Shown: positions 1 through 8,449, counted from the first letter of the stretch. The stretch: 64,000 nt of DNA from Paenibacillus_AM sp052180255 (GCF_052180255.1 NZ_CP197466.1:2914001-2978000); one strand, 5' to 3'. Numbers and translations: made by a program. Notes: generated by a model from the sequence alone, not told the origin.

Positions 1-221
1 GGTATCTCCTGCATATCCCCACTTTCCAAGTAACCGATTATTTCTTGCTGCACAGAAGGGGAATGGCAATCGATAATCCCAATCATCTCAATCCCTTTAC
101 GTGCAGATGCTTCATGGGCGATATTATGAAATGTTAAGCTACTGGAGCCACTAATTTTAACAGCTTGTTCTTGCTCTGTACGTCCAATATGAATGTGTAA
201 GTCTGCAAAAATAGATCTCAT
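1..221 (-). CDS. yqxK: PHP-domain (endonuclease Q-type, YqxK-like) protein, N-terminal part only
   Basis: The first 73 codons of a minus-strand gene lie here and run off the left edge. The product opens MRSIFADLHIHIGRT; the D-x-H-x-H motif (residues 7-11) is the first metal-binding motif of PHP-type phosphoesterases, and the following 'LTFHNIAHEAS' is typical of the YqxK / endonuclease Q family. Its ATG begins one base after the nudF stop codon, so translation is probably coupled to nudF; no strong separate ribosome site is seen. In Bacillus the same gene also lies beside nudF. The catalytic C-terminal part is outside the window, so activity on DNA is known from the family only. Confidence 0.75.
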   Translation of the reverse strand, partial: MRSIFADLHIHIGRTEQEQAVKISGSSSLTFHNIAHEASARKGIEMIGIIDCHSPSVQQEIIGYLESGDMQEI

Positions 222-222
222 C

Positions 223-783
223 TTATTGGAACGATCCTGTTAGTTGATAAACCTGCCAAGCGTATACAGCTGTAATCGTCTTCGCATCCGAAATTCGTCC
301 TTCACGGATATATTGCTTTGCCTGCTCTAGCGTTATGGCCTCACAATCAACGAACTCATCCTCATCTAAATTCACCGTGCCTTCCGATAACTGATCAGCC
401 ACATACAAATGCAAGATCTCATCCGCGAAACCAGGTGATGTGTAAAAGGAACTTAGATACTTGACCGAATCCGCCACATAACCTGTCTCCTCCTGCAATT
501 CACGAATAGCCGCTGCGTGTGGCTCTTCACCTGGATCAAGCTTACCCGCTGGAATTTCAACCTGATTCTTCTCAAGCGGCTTACGGTACTGCTCCACAAC
601 AATCATCTTATTATCATGAATCGCAAGTACCGCAACCGCGCCGGGATGCTTTACAATCTCACGCTTTGCTATTTCGCCATTAGGCAGACGAACATCATCT
701 ACTTGTAAGGAAATAATTTTCCCTGTAAAAATCTTTTCTGTATGGATCGTAACCTCTTCAAATTTGTTTGACGGTTTTGTCAT
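223..783 (-). CDS. nudF: ADP-ribose pyrophosphatase (Nudix hydrolase)
   Basis: The 186-residue protein has a full Nudix box at residues 80-102 (G-x5-E-x7-REL-x-EE-x-G), in the context VEIPAGKLDPGEE that marks the ADP-ribose/ADP-sugar pyrophosphatase branch. Such enzymes hydrolyse ADP-ribose to AMP and ribose 5-phosphate with Mg2+ held by the box glutamates. Length and N-terminal strand region are normal for NudF. It lies directly upstream of the yqxK-like gene and diverges from mciZ, the arrangement known from B. subtilis. Confidence 0.93.
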   Translation of the reverse strand: MTKPSNKFEEVTIHTEKIFTGKIISLQVDDVRLPNGEIAKREIVKHPGAVAVLAIHDNKMIVVEQYRKPLEKNQVEIPAGKLDPGEEPHAAAIRELQEETGYVADSVKYLSSFYTSPGFADEILHLYVADQLSEGTVNLDEDEFVDCEAITLEQAKQYIREGRISDAKTITAVYAWQVYQLTGSFQ

Positions 784-808
784 ATTAATAACCTCTTTTC
801 AAAAATAA

Positions 809-835
809 GGATAACTTTCCGAGAAGCTGCATACA
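809..835 (+). promoter_or_regulatory. Candidate sigma-E-type promoter for mciZ
   Basis: CATACA at 830-835 matches the sigma-E -10 element. Fourteen bases upstream, GGATAAC (809-815) partly matches the -35 element (ATA core present). It would start transcription about 40 bases before the mciZ ATG. Mother-cell expression would suit a sporulation FtsZ inhibitor, but the -35 match is weak. Confidence 0.33.
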
Positions 836-880
836 TCTTTATTATAACAAAGTTAGTTCTAGAGATGAGGGGAACCTTTT

Positions 881-1063
881 ATGAAAACGTATATGAATGA
901 GACAAGCCTTCGGATTGTTGGTAAAAGTTGGGAAGTACGCCATCGCTTACGCAGTTTACTGATTGAAAGCCCCCCTACCCAAACCGTTGCAGAGTACCTA
1001 ACTAAACGTGCTAAAGCCACTGGAAATGGTAGCAGATCACCACGAAGTGATTCTTCTTTATAA
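881..1063 (+). CDS. mciZ: MciZ-like Z-ring inhibitor peptide (60 aa)
   Basis: Residues 11-25 (RIVGKSWEVRHRLRS) closely resemble the core of B. subtilis MciZ (LVGKAWEIRAKLK), a 40-residue peptide that binds FtsZ and blocks Z-ring assembly in the mother cell during sporulation. The gene sits next to nudF, as in B. subtilis. A GAGGGG ribosome site lies 7-8 bases before the ATG at 881. The protein is about 20 residues longer than the B. subtilis peptide, with a basic, Ser/Gly-rich tail. The assignment rests on the short core motif plus synteny; no biochemical evidence is visible. Confidence 0.75.
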   Translation: MKTYMNETSLRIVGKSWEVRHRLRSLLIESPPTQTVAEYLTKRAKATGNGSRSPRSDSSL

Positions 1064-1068
1064 AGATA

Positions 1069-1128
1069 AAACGCACCTGCGGTAAATTTGAACTTGTTTA
1101 AAGTTCTCTTACCGACAGGTGCGTTTTT
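1069..1128. terminator. Bidirectional terminator between mciZ and the M20 peptidase
   Basis: ACGCACCTG (1071-1079) pairs with CAGGTGCGT (1115-1123), with inner pairing GGTAA/TTACC. It is followed by TTTTT on the plus strand and preceded by an A-rich stretch that serves the minus strand. The two flanking genes converge on it. Confidence 0.8.
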
Positions 1129-1142
1129 ATTAGAACAAGCAT

Positions 1143-2279
1143 TTACTTCTTAAGAAGTGTAGCTTCTTTAACAATCTCTACAACAACTTCCGTCACTTTG
1201 ACAAGGTCAGAAATGGCAATACTTTCATTCGTAGTATGAATTTCTTGGTAACCAACCGAAAGGTTAATTGTAGGGATACCCATACCGTTAAAGATATTCG
1301 CATCGCTACCTCCACCTGAGTGGAATGTGCTCGGCTCACAGCCAACATTACGAAGTGCGCGCATTGTTAATTGTACAACAGGCGCGGAATCATCATGCAT
1401 GAATGCAGGGTATGCAACAGATGAATTAAATTCACAACGTGCACCATTTTCCTCAGCTGCAGCTTCACTTGCAACACGCATAGCTTCAACCTGAGCAGTC
1501 AATTTATGTTGAACAATGGATCTTGCTTCTGCTTTGATCGAAACAAAGTCACATACAACGTTCAAAGGACCTGCGCCAGAGAATGATCCAATGTTAGCCG
1601 TTGTTTCATTATCAATTCGACCTAGTGGCATGCGTGCAACAGCCTTTGACGCCACTTGAATCGCGGAAATCCCTTTTTCAGGACTCACACCAGCATGAGC
1701 TGTTTTTCCGTAGAAGTTGATGTTCACTTCAGCACGGGAAGGTGCAGCAACTGCAATCGCACCGATATCACCGTTAGAATCCAGTGCAAAACCATATTCG
1801 GCGTCGATAGATTTCGCATCCATTGCACGCGCACCGATTAGACCCAATTCTTCACCCACTGTAATCACGAACTGAATTTGTCCATGAGGGATGTTATTTT
1901 CTTTCAATACACGTAGCGCTTCGAACATCGCTGCTAAGCCTGCTTTGTCATCTGCACCTAAAATTGTTGTACCATCCGAACGGATAACACCATCTTCACC
2001 GATTTGAGGCTTAATGCCTTGACCTGGTGCTACTGTGTCCATATGGGACGTAAAGAAGATCGATGGAGTGCCTGCTGCATCATCAGTTGCCGGTAATGTG
2101 CATACTAGGTTACCTGAACCATGACCTGTCTGAGCTGCTGTGTCATCTTCAACTACAGTTAACCCAAGTGCAGTGAATTTCTCTTTTAACACTTTACTGA
2201 TATTGCTTTCGTTCTTGGATTCACTGTCAATTTGTACCAATTCTACGAATTCTTGTACTAAACGATCCTGATTGATCAT
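1143..2279 (-). CDS. M20-family metallopeptidase (peptidase T-like, YqjE-like)
   Basis: The 378-residue protein has the di-zinc M20 signatures: SHMDTV (His/Asp ligands), GADDKAG (bridging Asp), GEELGL (catalytic Glu followed by ligand Glu) and SGGGSDAN near the C terminus. It resembles the PepT2/YqjE group of tripeptidase-like enzymes that release N-terminal residues from small peptides in the cytoplasm. I start it at the ATG at 2279 because GGAGGAAAG lies 5-6 bases upstream; an in-frame upstream extension to 2324 lacks a ribosome site. Substrate is not deducible. Confidence 0.9.
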   Translation of the reverse strand: MINQDRLVQEFVELVQIDSESKNESNISKVLKEKFTALGLTVVEDDTAAQTGHGSGNLVCTLPATDDAAGTPSIFFTSHMDTVAPGQGIKPQIGEDGVIRSDGTTILGADDKAGLAAMFEALRVLKENNIPHGQIQFVITVGEELGLIGARAMDAKSIDAEYGFALDSNGDIGAIAVAAPSRAEVNINFYGKTAHAGVSPEKGISAIQVASKAVARMPLGRIDNETTANIGSFSGAGPLNVVCDFVSIKAEARSIVQHKLTAQVEAMRVASEAAAEENGARCEFNSSVAYPAFMHDDSAPVVQLTMRALRNVGCEPSTFHSGGGSDANIFNGMGIPTINLSVGYQEIHTTNESIAISDLVKVTEVVVEIVKEATLLKK

Positions 2280-2369
2280 AAAAACTTTCCTCCAATGCTC
2301 GAGATGTCTTACAATAGTATACATGATCTTAGCCTAAATTTTCTATTAATCATTAAGGAGTTGTTATAC

Positions 2370-2474
2370 ATGAAACAAAAGCGTCAAAAAATGTGGTTTA
2401 AAATTGTCGTCTACATCATGCTTATCAGCATGCTGTTGTCCACCATCATTTTATCAATGCAACTGGTATTCTAG
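2370..2474 (+). CDS. prli42: Stressosome-associated protein Prli42 (34 aa)
   Basis: The sequence AAGGAG then ATG at 2370 opens a 34-codon gene starting MKQKRQKMWFKIVVYIMLIS and ending in TAG at 2472-2474. A short basic head followed by one membrane helix with the 'VVYIMLISMLLST' pattern is the hallmark of Prli42, a miniprotein first described in Listeria that anchors the stressosome at the membrane. Its last four bases overlap, tail to tail, the end of bkdB on the other strand. It is shorter than usual gene-calling cut-offs, so it may be missed in automatic annotation. Confidence 0.8.
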   Translation: MKQKRQKMWFKIVVYIMLISMLLSTIILSMQLVF

Positions 2475-3835
2475 TACAGGGAAGTTTCTGTATTGAAACT
2501 CTCCAGGTTCTCTTTGACTCTCTGTAAGAAACGACCGCAGATTACACCATCCAGAATGCGATGATCCAAGGACAAGCAGAGATTCACCATTGAACGTACA
2601 GCAATCATATCTTGAATGACGACTGGCTTCTTCACAATCGATTCGAACGTAATAATCGCTGCTTGCGGGTAGTTGATAATAGGTTGCGATAGAATCGATC
2701 CGAAGGAGCCTGTGTTATTAATCGTGAATGTTCCACCTTGCATGTCGCTAAGCGAAAGTTTCCCGGCACGCGCCTTTTTCGTTAATTCATCAATCTCACG
2801 CGCAAGACCCGCGATATTTTTCTGATCCGCTTTTTTAATAACCGGCGTGGACACCGAATCCTCCGTACCAACCGCAAGTGATAAATTAATGTCGCGCTTC
2901 ACGATAATTTTATCCGCACCCCACATGGAGTTCATGATTGGATAGTCCTTAATTGCACCCACAACCGCTTTAAGTAAGAATGCGAGGTAAGTTAAATTCA
3001 CGCCTTCTTTACGCATGAACTCGTCTTTCACTTTATTACGTAATACAACGAGGTTAGTCACATCGACTTCGATCATGGTCCAAGCATGCGGAATTTCCGA
3101 AACGGACTGTCTCATACGAGAGGCAATCGTATTTCGAATCGGCGTTACATCAATGACATACTCGCCGCGCCCTTCAATTGCATGTCCTTCGACTTCAATA
3201 TTCGGAAGTGGTGGATATTGAGACAGGTGAATACCTGTTGAACGTACATCTGTTTGTACCACGTTTTGTTGTAGTGGCTGAATCACTGGCGGACTCACTG
3301 CCGGTGCAGTTGGCGTTGGTGCAACACTTCTTCCCGCTCCACCATTTGCAACGAATTGTTCCACGTCTTTACGTGTAATTCTGCCGCCAATACCTGTTCC
3401 AACTACCAAGTTCAAATCGACATGGTGCTCAGCTGCAAGCTTTTGTACCGCAGGCGAGTAACGGTGTCGCATACTTTGGTCCCCCGCTAGTTCTAAAGGC
3501 GCAGCCCCTCCAACAGGTGATCCAGAAACGGCATTACAAGTAGTCACGGAATGGGAGCTTGTTGACTCCACTGTTCCCTCGACGATTTCTTCCGTCTCTA
3601 CGATACAAATCGCTTGTCCAACAGCTGCTGTATCCCCATCTGGAACGAGAATCTGAACGAGCTTACCTGTCACAGGAGAAGGCATCTCGGTATTGACTTT
3701 ATCCGTGAACAATTCACAAATGACATCGTACTGCTCAACATGATCTCCCGGTTGCTTAAGCCACTTTCCAATTTGTGCAGACACTAATGTTTCTGCCAAA
3801 TGCGGAACTGTAACTTCGATCAGCTTTTTACTCAT
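2471..3835 (-). CDS. bkdB: Branched-chain 2-oxoacid dehydrogenase E2 (dihydrolipoamide acyltransferase)
   Basis: The 454-residue protein has the three E2 modules in order: an N-terminal lipoyl domain (residues 3-80, lipoylated Lys46 in FTDKVNTEM), a peripheral-subunit-binding domain (about 125-162, RYSPAVQKLAAEHHVDL), and the acyltransferase domain ending in DHRILDG (His425/Asp429). Linkers are Ser/Pro/Thr-rich. It transfers branched acyl groups from E1 to CoA, feeding iso/anteiso fatty-acid synthesis and Val/Ile/Leu catabolism. It is the last gene of the bkd cluster, 78 bases after bkdAB. Confidence 0.95.
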   Translation of the reverse strand: MSKKLIEVTVPHLAETLVSAQIGKWLKQPGDHVEQYDVICELFTDKVNTEMPSPVTGKLVQILVPDGDTAAVGQAICIVETEEIVEGTVESTSSHSVTTCNAVSGSPVGGAAPLELAGDQSMRHRYSPAVQKLAAEHHVDLNLVVGTGIGGRITRKDVEQFVANGGAGRSVAPTPTAPAVSPPVIQPLQQNVVQTDVRSTGIHLSQYPPLPNIEVEGHAIEGRGEYVIDVTPIRNTIASRMRQSVSEIPHAWTMIEVDVTNLVVLRNKVKDEFMRKEGVNLTYLAFLLKAVVGAIKDYPIMNSMWGADKIIVKRDINLSLAVGTEDSVSTPVIKKADQKNIAGLAREIDELTKKARAGKLSLSDMQGGTFTINNTGSFGSILSQPIINYPQAAIITFESIVKKPVVIQDMIAVRSMVNLCLSLDHRILDGVICGRFLQRVKENLESFNTETSLY

Positions 3836-3913
3836 TTTCGAACCTCCAAACGTATGCCAGTCGTCCCTGTCCCTCGCGGCGAGGCGGAGGCATATCGATT
3901 AATCATCACTTTT

Positions 3914-4894
3914 TTAGAATAATGCCAACTTACGCATTGCATCTTTTAATTTATCTACGTTTAACATGAAGAATTTCTCCATAGGAGGATTCATACCCAC
4001 AGCTGGAACATCAGGTCCACAAACACGCATGATAGGTGCATCCAGATCAAACATAAGCTCTTCACTAATGATTGCCGCAACTTCTGCGCCGACCCCGCCA
4101 GTCTTGTTGTCCTCATGTGTAATCAGTACTTTACCCGTCTTAGCTGCTGCTTCAAGAATGGCTTCACGATCAAGCGGTTGAATGGTCCGCAGATCAAGAA
4201 TATGCACAGAAATCCCCTCTTTAGCAAGCTCTTCAGCAGCTTGAAGCGCGTAATGAATAGGCAGACCATAACCAATAACCGTCACGTCTGTACCTTCACG
4301 CTTCACATCTGCCTTGCCAATCGGAACAATATAATCCTCATCAGGAACATCGCCAGATAGAGCAAGGTACGCTTTTTTATGTTCAAAATAAAGAACCGGA
4401 TCTGCATCTCGAATCGCCGCTTTCATTAAACCTTTTGCATCATACGGATTCGATGGTGCCACAATCTTAAGACCAGGCGTACCGAAGAAAACAGACTCCG
4501 GGCACTGGGAGTGATAAAGTCCTCCGCCTCCTGTTGCACCATAAGGTGCACGAATAACGATAGGACAATCCCAATCATTGTTCGAACGGTAACGGATTCT
4601 AGCCGCTTCACTTAAGATTTGGTTCGTTGCAGGAAAAATAAAGTCAGCAAACTGAATTTCCGCAACTGGACGCATGCCATGCATCGCTGCACCAATCGCT
4701 ACCCCAACAATTGCCGATTCTGCCAGAGGTGTATCCAAGATACGATCTTCTCCGAACTCATCACGCAAGTCTTTGGTTGCATTATTTACGCCACCTTTAC
4801 CAACGTCCTCGCCCAGTACGAACACATTGTCATCGCGTTGCATTTCCTCTTTCATTGCGGAGCGGATCGCTTCCAAATAAGTAATCACTGCCAT
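3914..4894 (-). CDS. bkdAB: Branched-chain 2-oxoacid dehydrogenase E1 beta subunit
   Basis: The 326-residue protein is a typical E1-beta: GEDVGKGGVNNATKDL near residue 30, then FADFIFPATNQI and GGVGAEVAA in the C-terminal transketolase half. With BkdAA it forms the thiamine-diphosphate-dependent decarboxylase of the complex. It starts two bases after the bkdAA stop codon, so the two subunits are translationally linked. Confidence 0.95.
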   Translation of the reverse strand: MAVITYLEAIRSAMKEEMQRDDNVFVLGEDVGKGGVNNATKDLRDEFGEDRILDTPLAESAIVGVAIGAAMHGMRPVAEIQFADFIFPATNQILSEAARIRYRSNNDWDCPIVIRAPYGATGGGGLYHSQCPESVFFGTPGLKIVAPSNPYDAKGLMKAAIRDADPVLYFEHKKAYLALSGDVPDEDYIVPIGKADVKREGTDVTVIGYGLPIHYALQAAEELAKEGISVHILDLRTIQPLDREAILEAAAKTGKVLITHEDNKTGGVGAEVAAIISEELMFDLDAPIMRVCGPDVPAVGMNPPMEKFFMLNVDKLKDAMRKLALF

Positions 4895-4896
4895 GA

Positions 4897-5907
4897 CTAT
4901 ACCTCCTCCCGATCGCCGTAAACATATTTCATTGTGTCTTCTGGAAGTGGATATGGTGCTTTATCTGCATAATTCGTTGCGTCATTTAGAATTTGCTTGC
5001 ATTCTTCAGAGAAGCTTGCCTCCTGCTCTTCACTCCATAAACCGCATTCCATTAAGTACGCTTTAAATTTAGGTACACCATCTTTTCCACGATTCTCTTC
5101 TACCTCTTCTTTTGTTCGATATAACAAGTCATTATCGGCCGTGGAATGAGGAGATATACGATACATAACCGCTTCAACCAGTGTAGGTCCTTCACCGCGA
5201 AGTGCACGTTCATGTGCTTCTTTCACGACACGGTATACTTCAAGCGGGTCATTCCCATCCACACTAACACCTGGGAAACCATAACCTAAAGCGCGGTCCG
5301 CAATTTTCCCGCCTACTTGCTTATGATAAGGAATGGAGATGGCATACTGGTTATTTTCACACATGAAAATGACTGGTAACTTGTGTACACCTGCGAAATT
5401 ACAACCCTCATGGAAATCACCTTGGTTACTTGAGCCTTCGCCAAAAGTAACGAAAGATACCGCACCTTCATTCTTCATTTTGGATGCCAATGCAAATCCT
5501 ACTGCATGAGGCACTTGTGTTGTAACTGGCGATGATCCCGTGACAATTCTAAGTTTACGGTGACCAAAATGCCCTGGCATTTGACGCCCCCCTGAGTTCG
5601 GGTCTTCTGCTTTAGCAAATACAGACAACATGAGTTCTTTCATTGTCATCCCTACGGACAATACGAAAGCATAATCACGGTAATACGGTAAGAAGTAATC
5701 TTTATCGCGATTCATCGCAAATGCAGCACCTACTTGTGCTGCTTCTTGACCGATACCTGAAACGTGAAACGCGATTTTACCTGCACGTTGCAGAAGTAAA
5801 GAGCGTTCATCAAACTTACGAGCTAACAACATGTATTTATACATTTCCACTGCTTGTTCATCGGATAATCCAAGCGAACGATGTTTGGTCAATTGACCGA
5901 TAGACAT
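4897..5907 (-). CDS. bkdAA: Branched-chain 2-oxoacid dehydrogenase E1 alpha subunit
   Basis: The 336-residue protein carries the thiamine-diphosphate motif (GEGSSNQGDFHEG ... CENNQ, about residues 157-188) and the regulatory-loop-like RISPHSTADND segment of E1-alpha subunits. The ATG at 5907 is preferred over an upstream TTG at 5913 because GGGAGGG lies seven bases before it. A 109-base gap separates it from lpdV and holds an 8-bp hairpin (TCATGAAT/ATTCATGA, 5997-6015) and a TATAAT on the minus strand, so an internal processing site or promoter is possible. Confidence 0.95.
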   Translation of the reverse strand: MSIGQLTKHRSLGLSDEQAVEMYKYMLLARKFDERSLLLQRAGKIAFHVSGIGQEAAQVGAAFAMNRDKDYFLPYYRDYAFVLSVGMTMKELMLSVFAKAEDPNSGGRQMPGHFGHRKLRIVTGSSPVTTQVPHAVGFALASKMKNEGAVSFVTFGEGSSNQGDFHEGCNFAGVHKLPVIFMCENNQYAISIPYHKQVGGKIADRALGYGFPGVSVDGNDPLEVYRVVKEAHERALRGEGPTLVEAVMYRISPHSTADNDLLYRTKEEVEENRGKDGVPKFKAYLMECGLWSEEQEASFSEECKQILNDATNYADKAPYPLPEDTMKYVYGDREEV

Positions 5908-6016
5908 GGGCAATCCCTCCCAAATAGAAATAGATATGACTTTTTATCACCTGGTACTAAGACTTGGCTTTATAAGTATATTATAATCCAGAAACTTCAT
6001 GAATACAATTCATGAC

Positions 6017-7444
6017 CTAGATTCCGATTGCTTGTCCGTCAACAGCCATCATGGCCTCACCAAGTGCCTCAGAAAGCGTCGGATGCGGATGAATCATCGC
6101 TCCTACTTCCCAAGGTGTTGCATTCAACCACTCTGCAAGTGCAGCCTCGCCAATTAGCTCAGTTGCATGAGGCCCAATCATATGAACACCTAAGATGTCA
6201 TTTGAATCTTTATCTGCGATTACTTTTACAAAACCATCGGTTTCACCATACACATATGCCTTACCCGCTCCTACAAACGGGAATTTACCAACTTTAATAT
6301 TTCGTGATTGCTCACGTGCTTGCTTCTCCGTCCATCCAATTGAAGCTATCTCTGGACGTGTGTATGTGCATTTCGCCACTCTATGCGGCTCGACTAAATG
6401 CGCCTCTTTCCCGCAAATATGATCCACAGCAGCAATCCCTTCGTGACCTGCGACATGTGCAAGTTGAAGACCGCCAATCACATCACCTACGGCATAAATG
6501 TGCGGTTCTGCAGTTTGCAAGAACTCATTCACAACAATCGCGCCACGATCTACTTTTACAGCTGTGTTTTCTAAACCAAATCCTTCGATATTTGGCTTGC
6601 GTCCTACGGAGACTAGCACTTTTTCAGCCTGCAAAGTGACTTTTTCAGCGCCTTGCTCGGCTTGTAAAGTAACCGTCTTATCTCCTTTTTGCAACGATTC
6701 TGGAAGTACTTTAGCACTTGTAACTACTTTCACGCCACGCTTCACTAATAAGCGCTGCAATTCACGTGAAATATCTTCATCTTCTGCTGCAACAAGACGA
6801 TTCTCATATTCCACAATTGTTACTTCAACACCAAAGTCATTTAATAGTGATGCCCACTCGACCCCAATCACGCCACCGCCAACGATCAACATCGATGCTG
6901 GCAACTCATGCAATGTCATGGCCTCATCACTTGTTAAGACGTATTCACCATCTGGTTCGAGACCAGGTAAGGTACGTGGACTAGATCCCGTTGCAATAAT
7001 AAGCTGCTGAGGAGCCAGAATCTCAATTTCACCATCTGGCAGCTCAACAGACACATCTCCAGTACGTGGTGAGAATATCGAGGCACCCATAATGCGGCCA
7101 TTACCGCTATATACGTCAATCTTATTTTTGCGCATAAGCAATTGAACCCCTTGGTGAAGCTGGTTCACAATGCTGGTCTTACGTGCCTGTACTTTATCAA
7201 AATGCAGCTTCACGCCCTCAGTCATAATGCCGTATCGCTCACTGTCTTTTATCGTTGCAAAAACTTCCGCTGAACGTAAAAAAGCCTTGCTCGGAATACA
7301 CCCTGCATGAAGGCATGTCCCGCCAAGCTTGTCCTTTTCCACAATTGCCACTTTCTTTCCTTGCTGTGCCGCCCGAATCGCTGCTGTATAACCACCAATC
7401 CCGCCGCCTAAAACCACGACATCATAAGGTTTGTTACTACTCAT
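6017..7444 (-). CDS. lpdV: Dihydrolipoyl dehydrogenase (E3) of the bkd complex
   Basis: The 475-residue flavoprotein has an N-terminal FAD motif (GGGIGGYTAAIRAAQQG), the redox disulfide Cys44/Cys49 in GGTCLHAGCIPSK, a second Rossmann motif (VGGGVIGVEWASL) and the active-site His454-Glu459 pair (HPHPTLSE). It reoxidises the E2 lipoyl group with NAD+. It is the first gene of the cluster. The phosphotransbutyrylase, leucine dehydrogenase and butyrate kinase genes that usually precede it in Bacillus are absent. I saw no sigma-54 (TGGCAC-N5-TTGC) promoter upstream. Confidence 0.95.
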   Translation of the reverse strand: MSSNKPYDVVVLGGGIGGYTAAIRAAQQGKKVAIVEKDKLGGTCLHAGCIPSKAFLRSAEVFATIKDSERYGIMTEGVKLHFDKVQARKTSIVNQLHQGVQLLMRKNKIDVYSGNGRIMGASIFSPRTGDVSVELPDGEIEILAPQQLIIATGSSPRTLPGLEPDGEYVLTSDEAMTLHELPASMLIVGGGVIGVEWASLLNDFGVEVTIVEYENRLVAAEDEDISRELQRLLVKRGVKVVTSAKVLPESLQKGDKTVTLQAEQGAEKVTLQAEKVLVSVGRKPNIEGFGLENTAVKVDRGAIVVNEFLQTAEPHIYAVGDVIGGLQLAHVAGHEGIAAVDHICGKEAHLVEPHRVAKCTYTRPEIASIGWTEKQAREQSRNIKVGKFPFVGAGKAYVYGETDGFVKVIADKDSNDILGVHMIGPHATELIGEAALAEWLNATPWEVGAMIHPHPTLSEALGEAMMAVDGQAIGI

Positions 7445-7665
7445 TCGATCAACCTCCTTGTAATTTCGATCTGATCTATGGGAACCAGTCCATGTGTATT
7501 AATTATGTATATTTTCGTACTTCTAGTTCTATTGTACTCTTTTTTCCCCTTATAAATATAGTCCAAAGTTCAACCAAATAGACAGTACTGCGAATAGGCG
7601 GTATGATAGAGATACTCAAAATAACACTGAAATTTATGTCAAATCTGACGTATCAAGGAGCACTT

Positions 7666-7929
7666 ATGAAACTTACTTTTACACGTATTGTGGCGATTAT
7701 TCTGCTGGTTGTTCCGGGCATTGCTGCTGCTTACGGCTTTCTAGCCATGAAGGATGCATTCTTCGCGATCTTTGAACCCAATATAGGTCATATGCTTTGG
7801 GGCAAGTTCTTTGTTGGAATACTGTTATTTGCTGCCGGAGTCGCTTTTATTGGCGGCTGGACTTTCTTCCGTGATCGTAAACGCAACTATGTTGCACCAC
7901 GATTCAAAGCCAAACGCAAGCAACCCTAA
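7666..7929 (+). CDS. yqzF: DUF2627 membrane protein (YqzF-like)
   Basis: The 87-residue protein has two membrane helices (about residues 4-26 and 42-66) and ends in the family-typical FIGGWTFFRDRKRN ... PRFKAKR basic tail. AAGGAG lies five bases before the ATG at 7666, which is why I reject an in-frame start at 7603. YqzF is also found beside the bkd cluster in B. subtilis. Function is unknown. Confidence 0.85.
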   Translation: MKLTFTRIVAIILLVVPGIAAAYGFLAMKDAFFAIFEPNIGHMLWGKFFVGILLFAAGVAFIGGWTFFRDRKRNYVAPRFKAKRKQP

Positions 7930-8006
7930 TTGCCTTTAGTGTATCCATGACTAGGATTTCAAATCCCAGCTTAGTCTCTCTGAAATAAACAATAGCGGAC
8001 TTCCAG

Positions 8007-8035
8007 TTGAATCAAAACGTCTTCATCTATATAAT
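8007..8035 (+). promoter_or_regulatory. Sigma-A promoter of the small Cys-rich gene
   Basis: TTGAAT (8007-8012), a 17-base spacer and a perfect TATAAT (8030-8035) make a good vegetative promoter about 65 bases before the ATG at 8103. The leader between them contains a small CGGG/CCCG hairpin just before the ribosome site. Confidence 0.6.
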
Positions 8036-8102
8036 ATACACATGTACGCTTTCCGAAGTGAGTAAAAGGACGGGTCACCGCCCGAGGAGGATAACAAAAT
8101 CT

Positions 8103-8372
8103 ATGGCATACCAACCACAAGTTGTTGAAGCTACTAAAGTAAGTGACAATCCGAAAAACGGATTATTCGAAATCACAGTTGTTCTTAAAGATCGTAATCA
8201 TTGCCGCGTGTTCTTCGAGCGCGATGAAGTAACAGGTGCTCCAAGAGCTACAGACATCAACCGTCTATACAAAGAGCCTTGCTACATTTGCAAAAAGGAC
8301 TTCCTTTGCGATTGCATGGATAGCTACCTAGACACAATTGGTGTTCAAGCCTTAGCTATGGTGGGCATGTAA
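8103..8372 (+). CDS. Conserved small protein of unknown function with a Cys4 cluster (89 aa)
   Basis: I do not recognise the family by name. The 89-residue soluble protein opens MAYQPQVVEATKV and carries a tight cysteine cluster C-x2-C-x5-C-x-C (context PCYICKKDFLCDCM) in its C-terminal half, which could bind zinc or another metal. The ATG at 8103 follows GAGGAGG with about 11 bases of spacing; a longer in-frame reading from 8007 starts inside the promoter and is rejected. It is a single-gene unit with its own promoter and a strong terminator. Confidence 0.75.
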   Translation: MAYQPQVVEATKVSDNPKNGLFEITVVLKDRNHCRVFFERDEVTGAPRATDINRLYKEPCYICKKDFLCDCMDSYLDTIGVQALAMVGM

Positions 8373-8384
8373 TTCGAATACGAA

Positions 8385-8430
8385 AAGAACCGTCATTTTC
8401 ACGAAATGTGAGGATGGCGGTTCTTTTTTG
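8385..8430 (+). terminator. Terminator after the Cys-rich gene
   Basis: AAGAACC (8385-8391) pairs with GGTTCTT (8419-8425), with further imperfect pairing inside, followed by TTTTTTG. The start of the hairpin is 13 bases after the stop codon. Confidence 0.8.
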
Positions 8431-8449
8431 TATATATTACCAATCCAAA

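Noticed and set aside
5977..6015. Internal promoter or terminator between lpdV and bkdAA
   Set aside because: TATAAT is present but the -35 match is poor, and the 8-bp hairpin lacks a T run; noted only under bkdAA.
7445..7665. Sigma-54 promoter for the bkd cluster
   Set aside because: No GG-N10-GC element of the right form was found; only weak sigma-A-like boxes are present.
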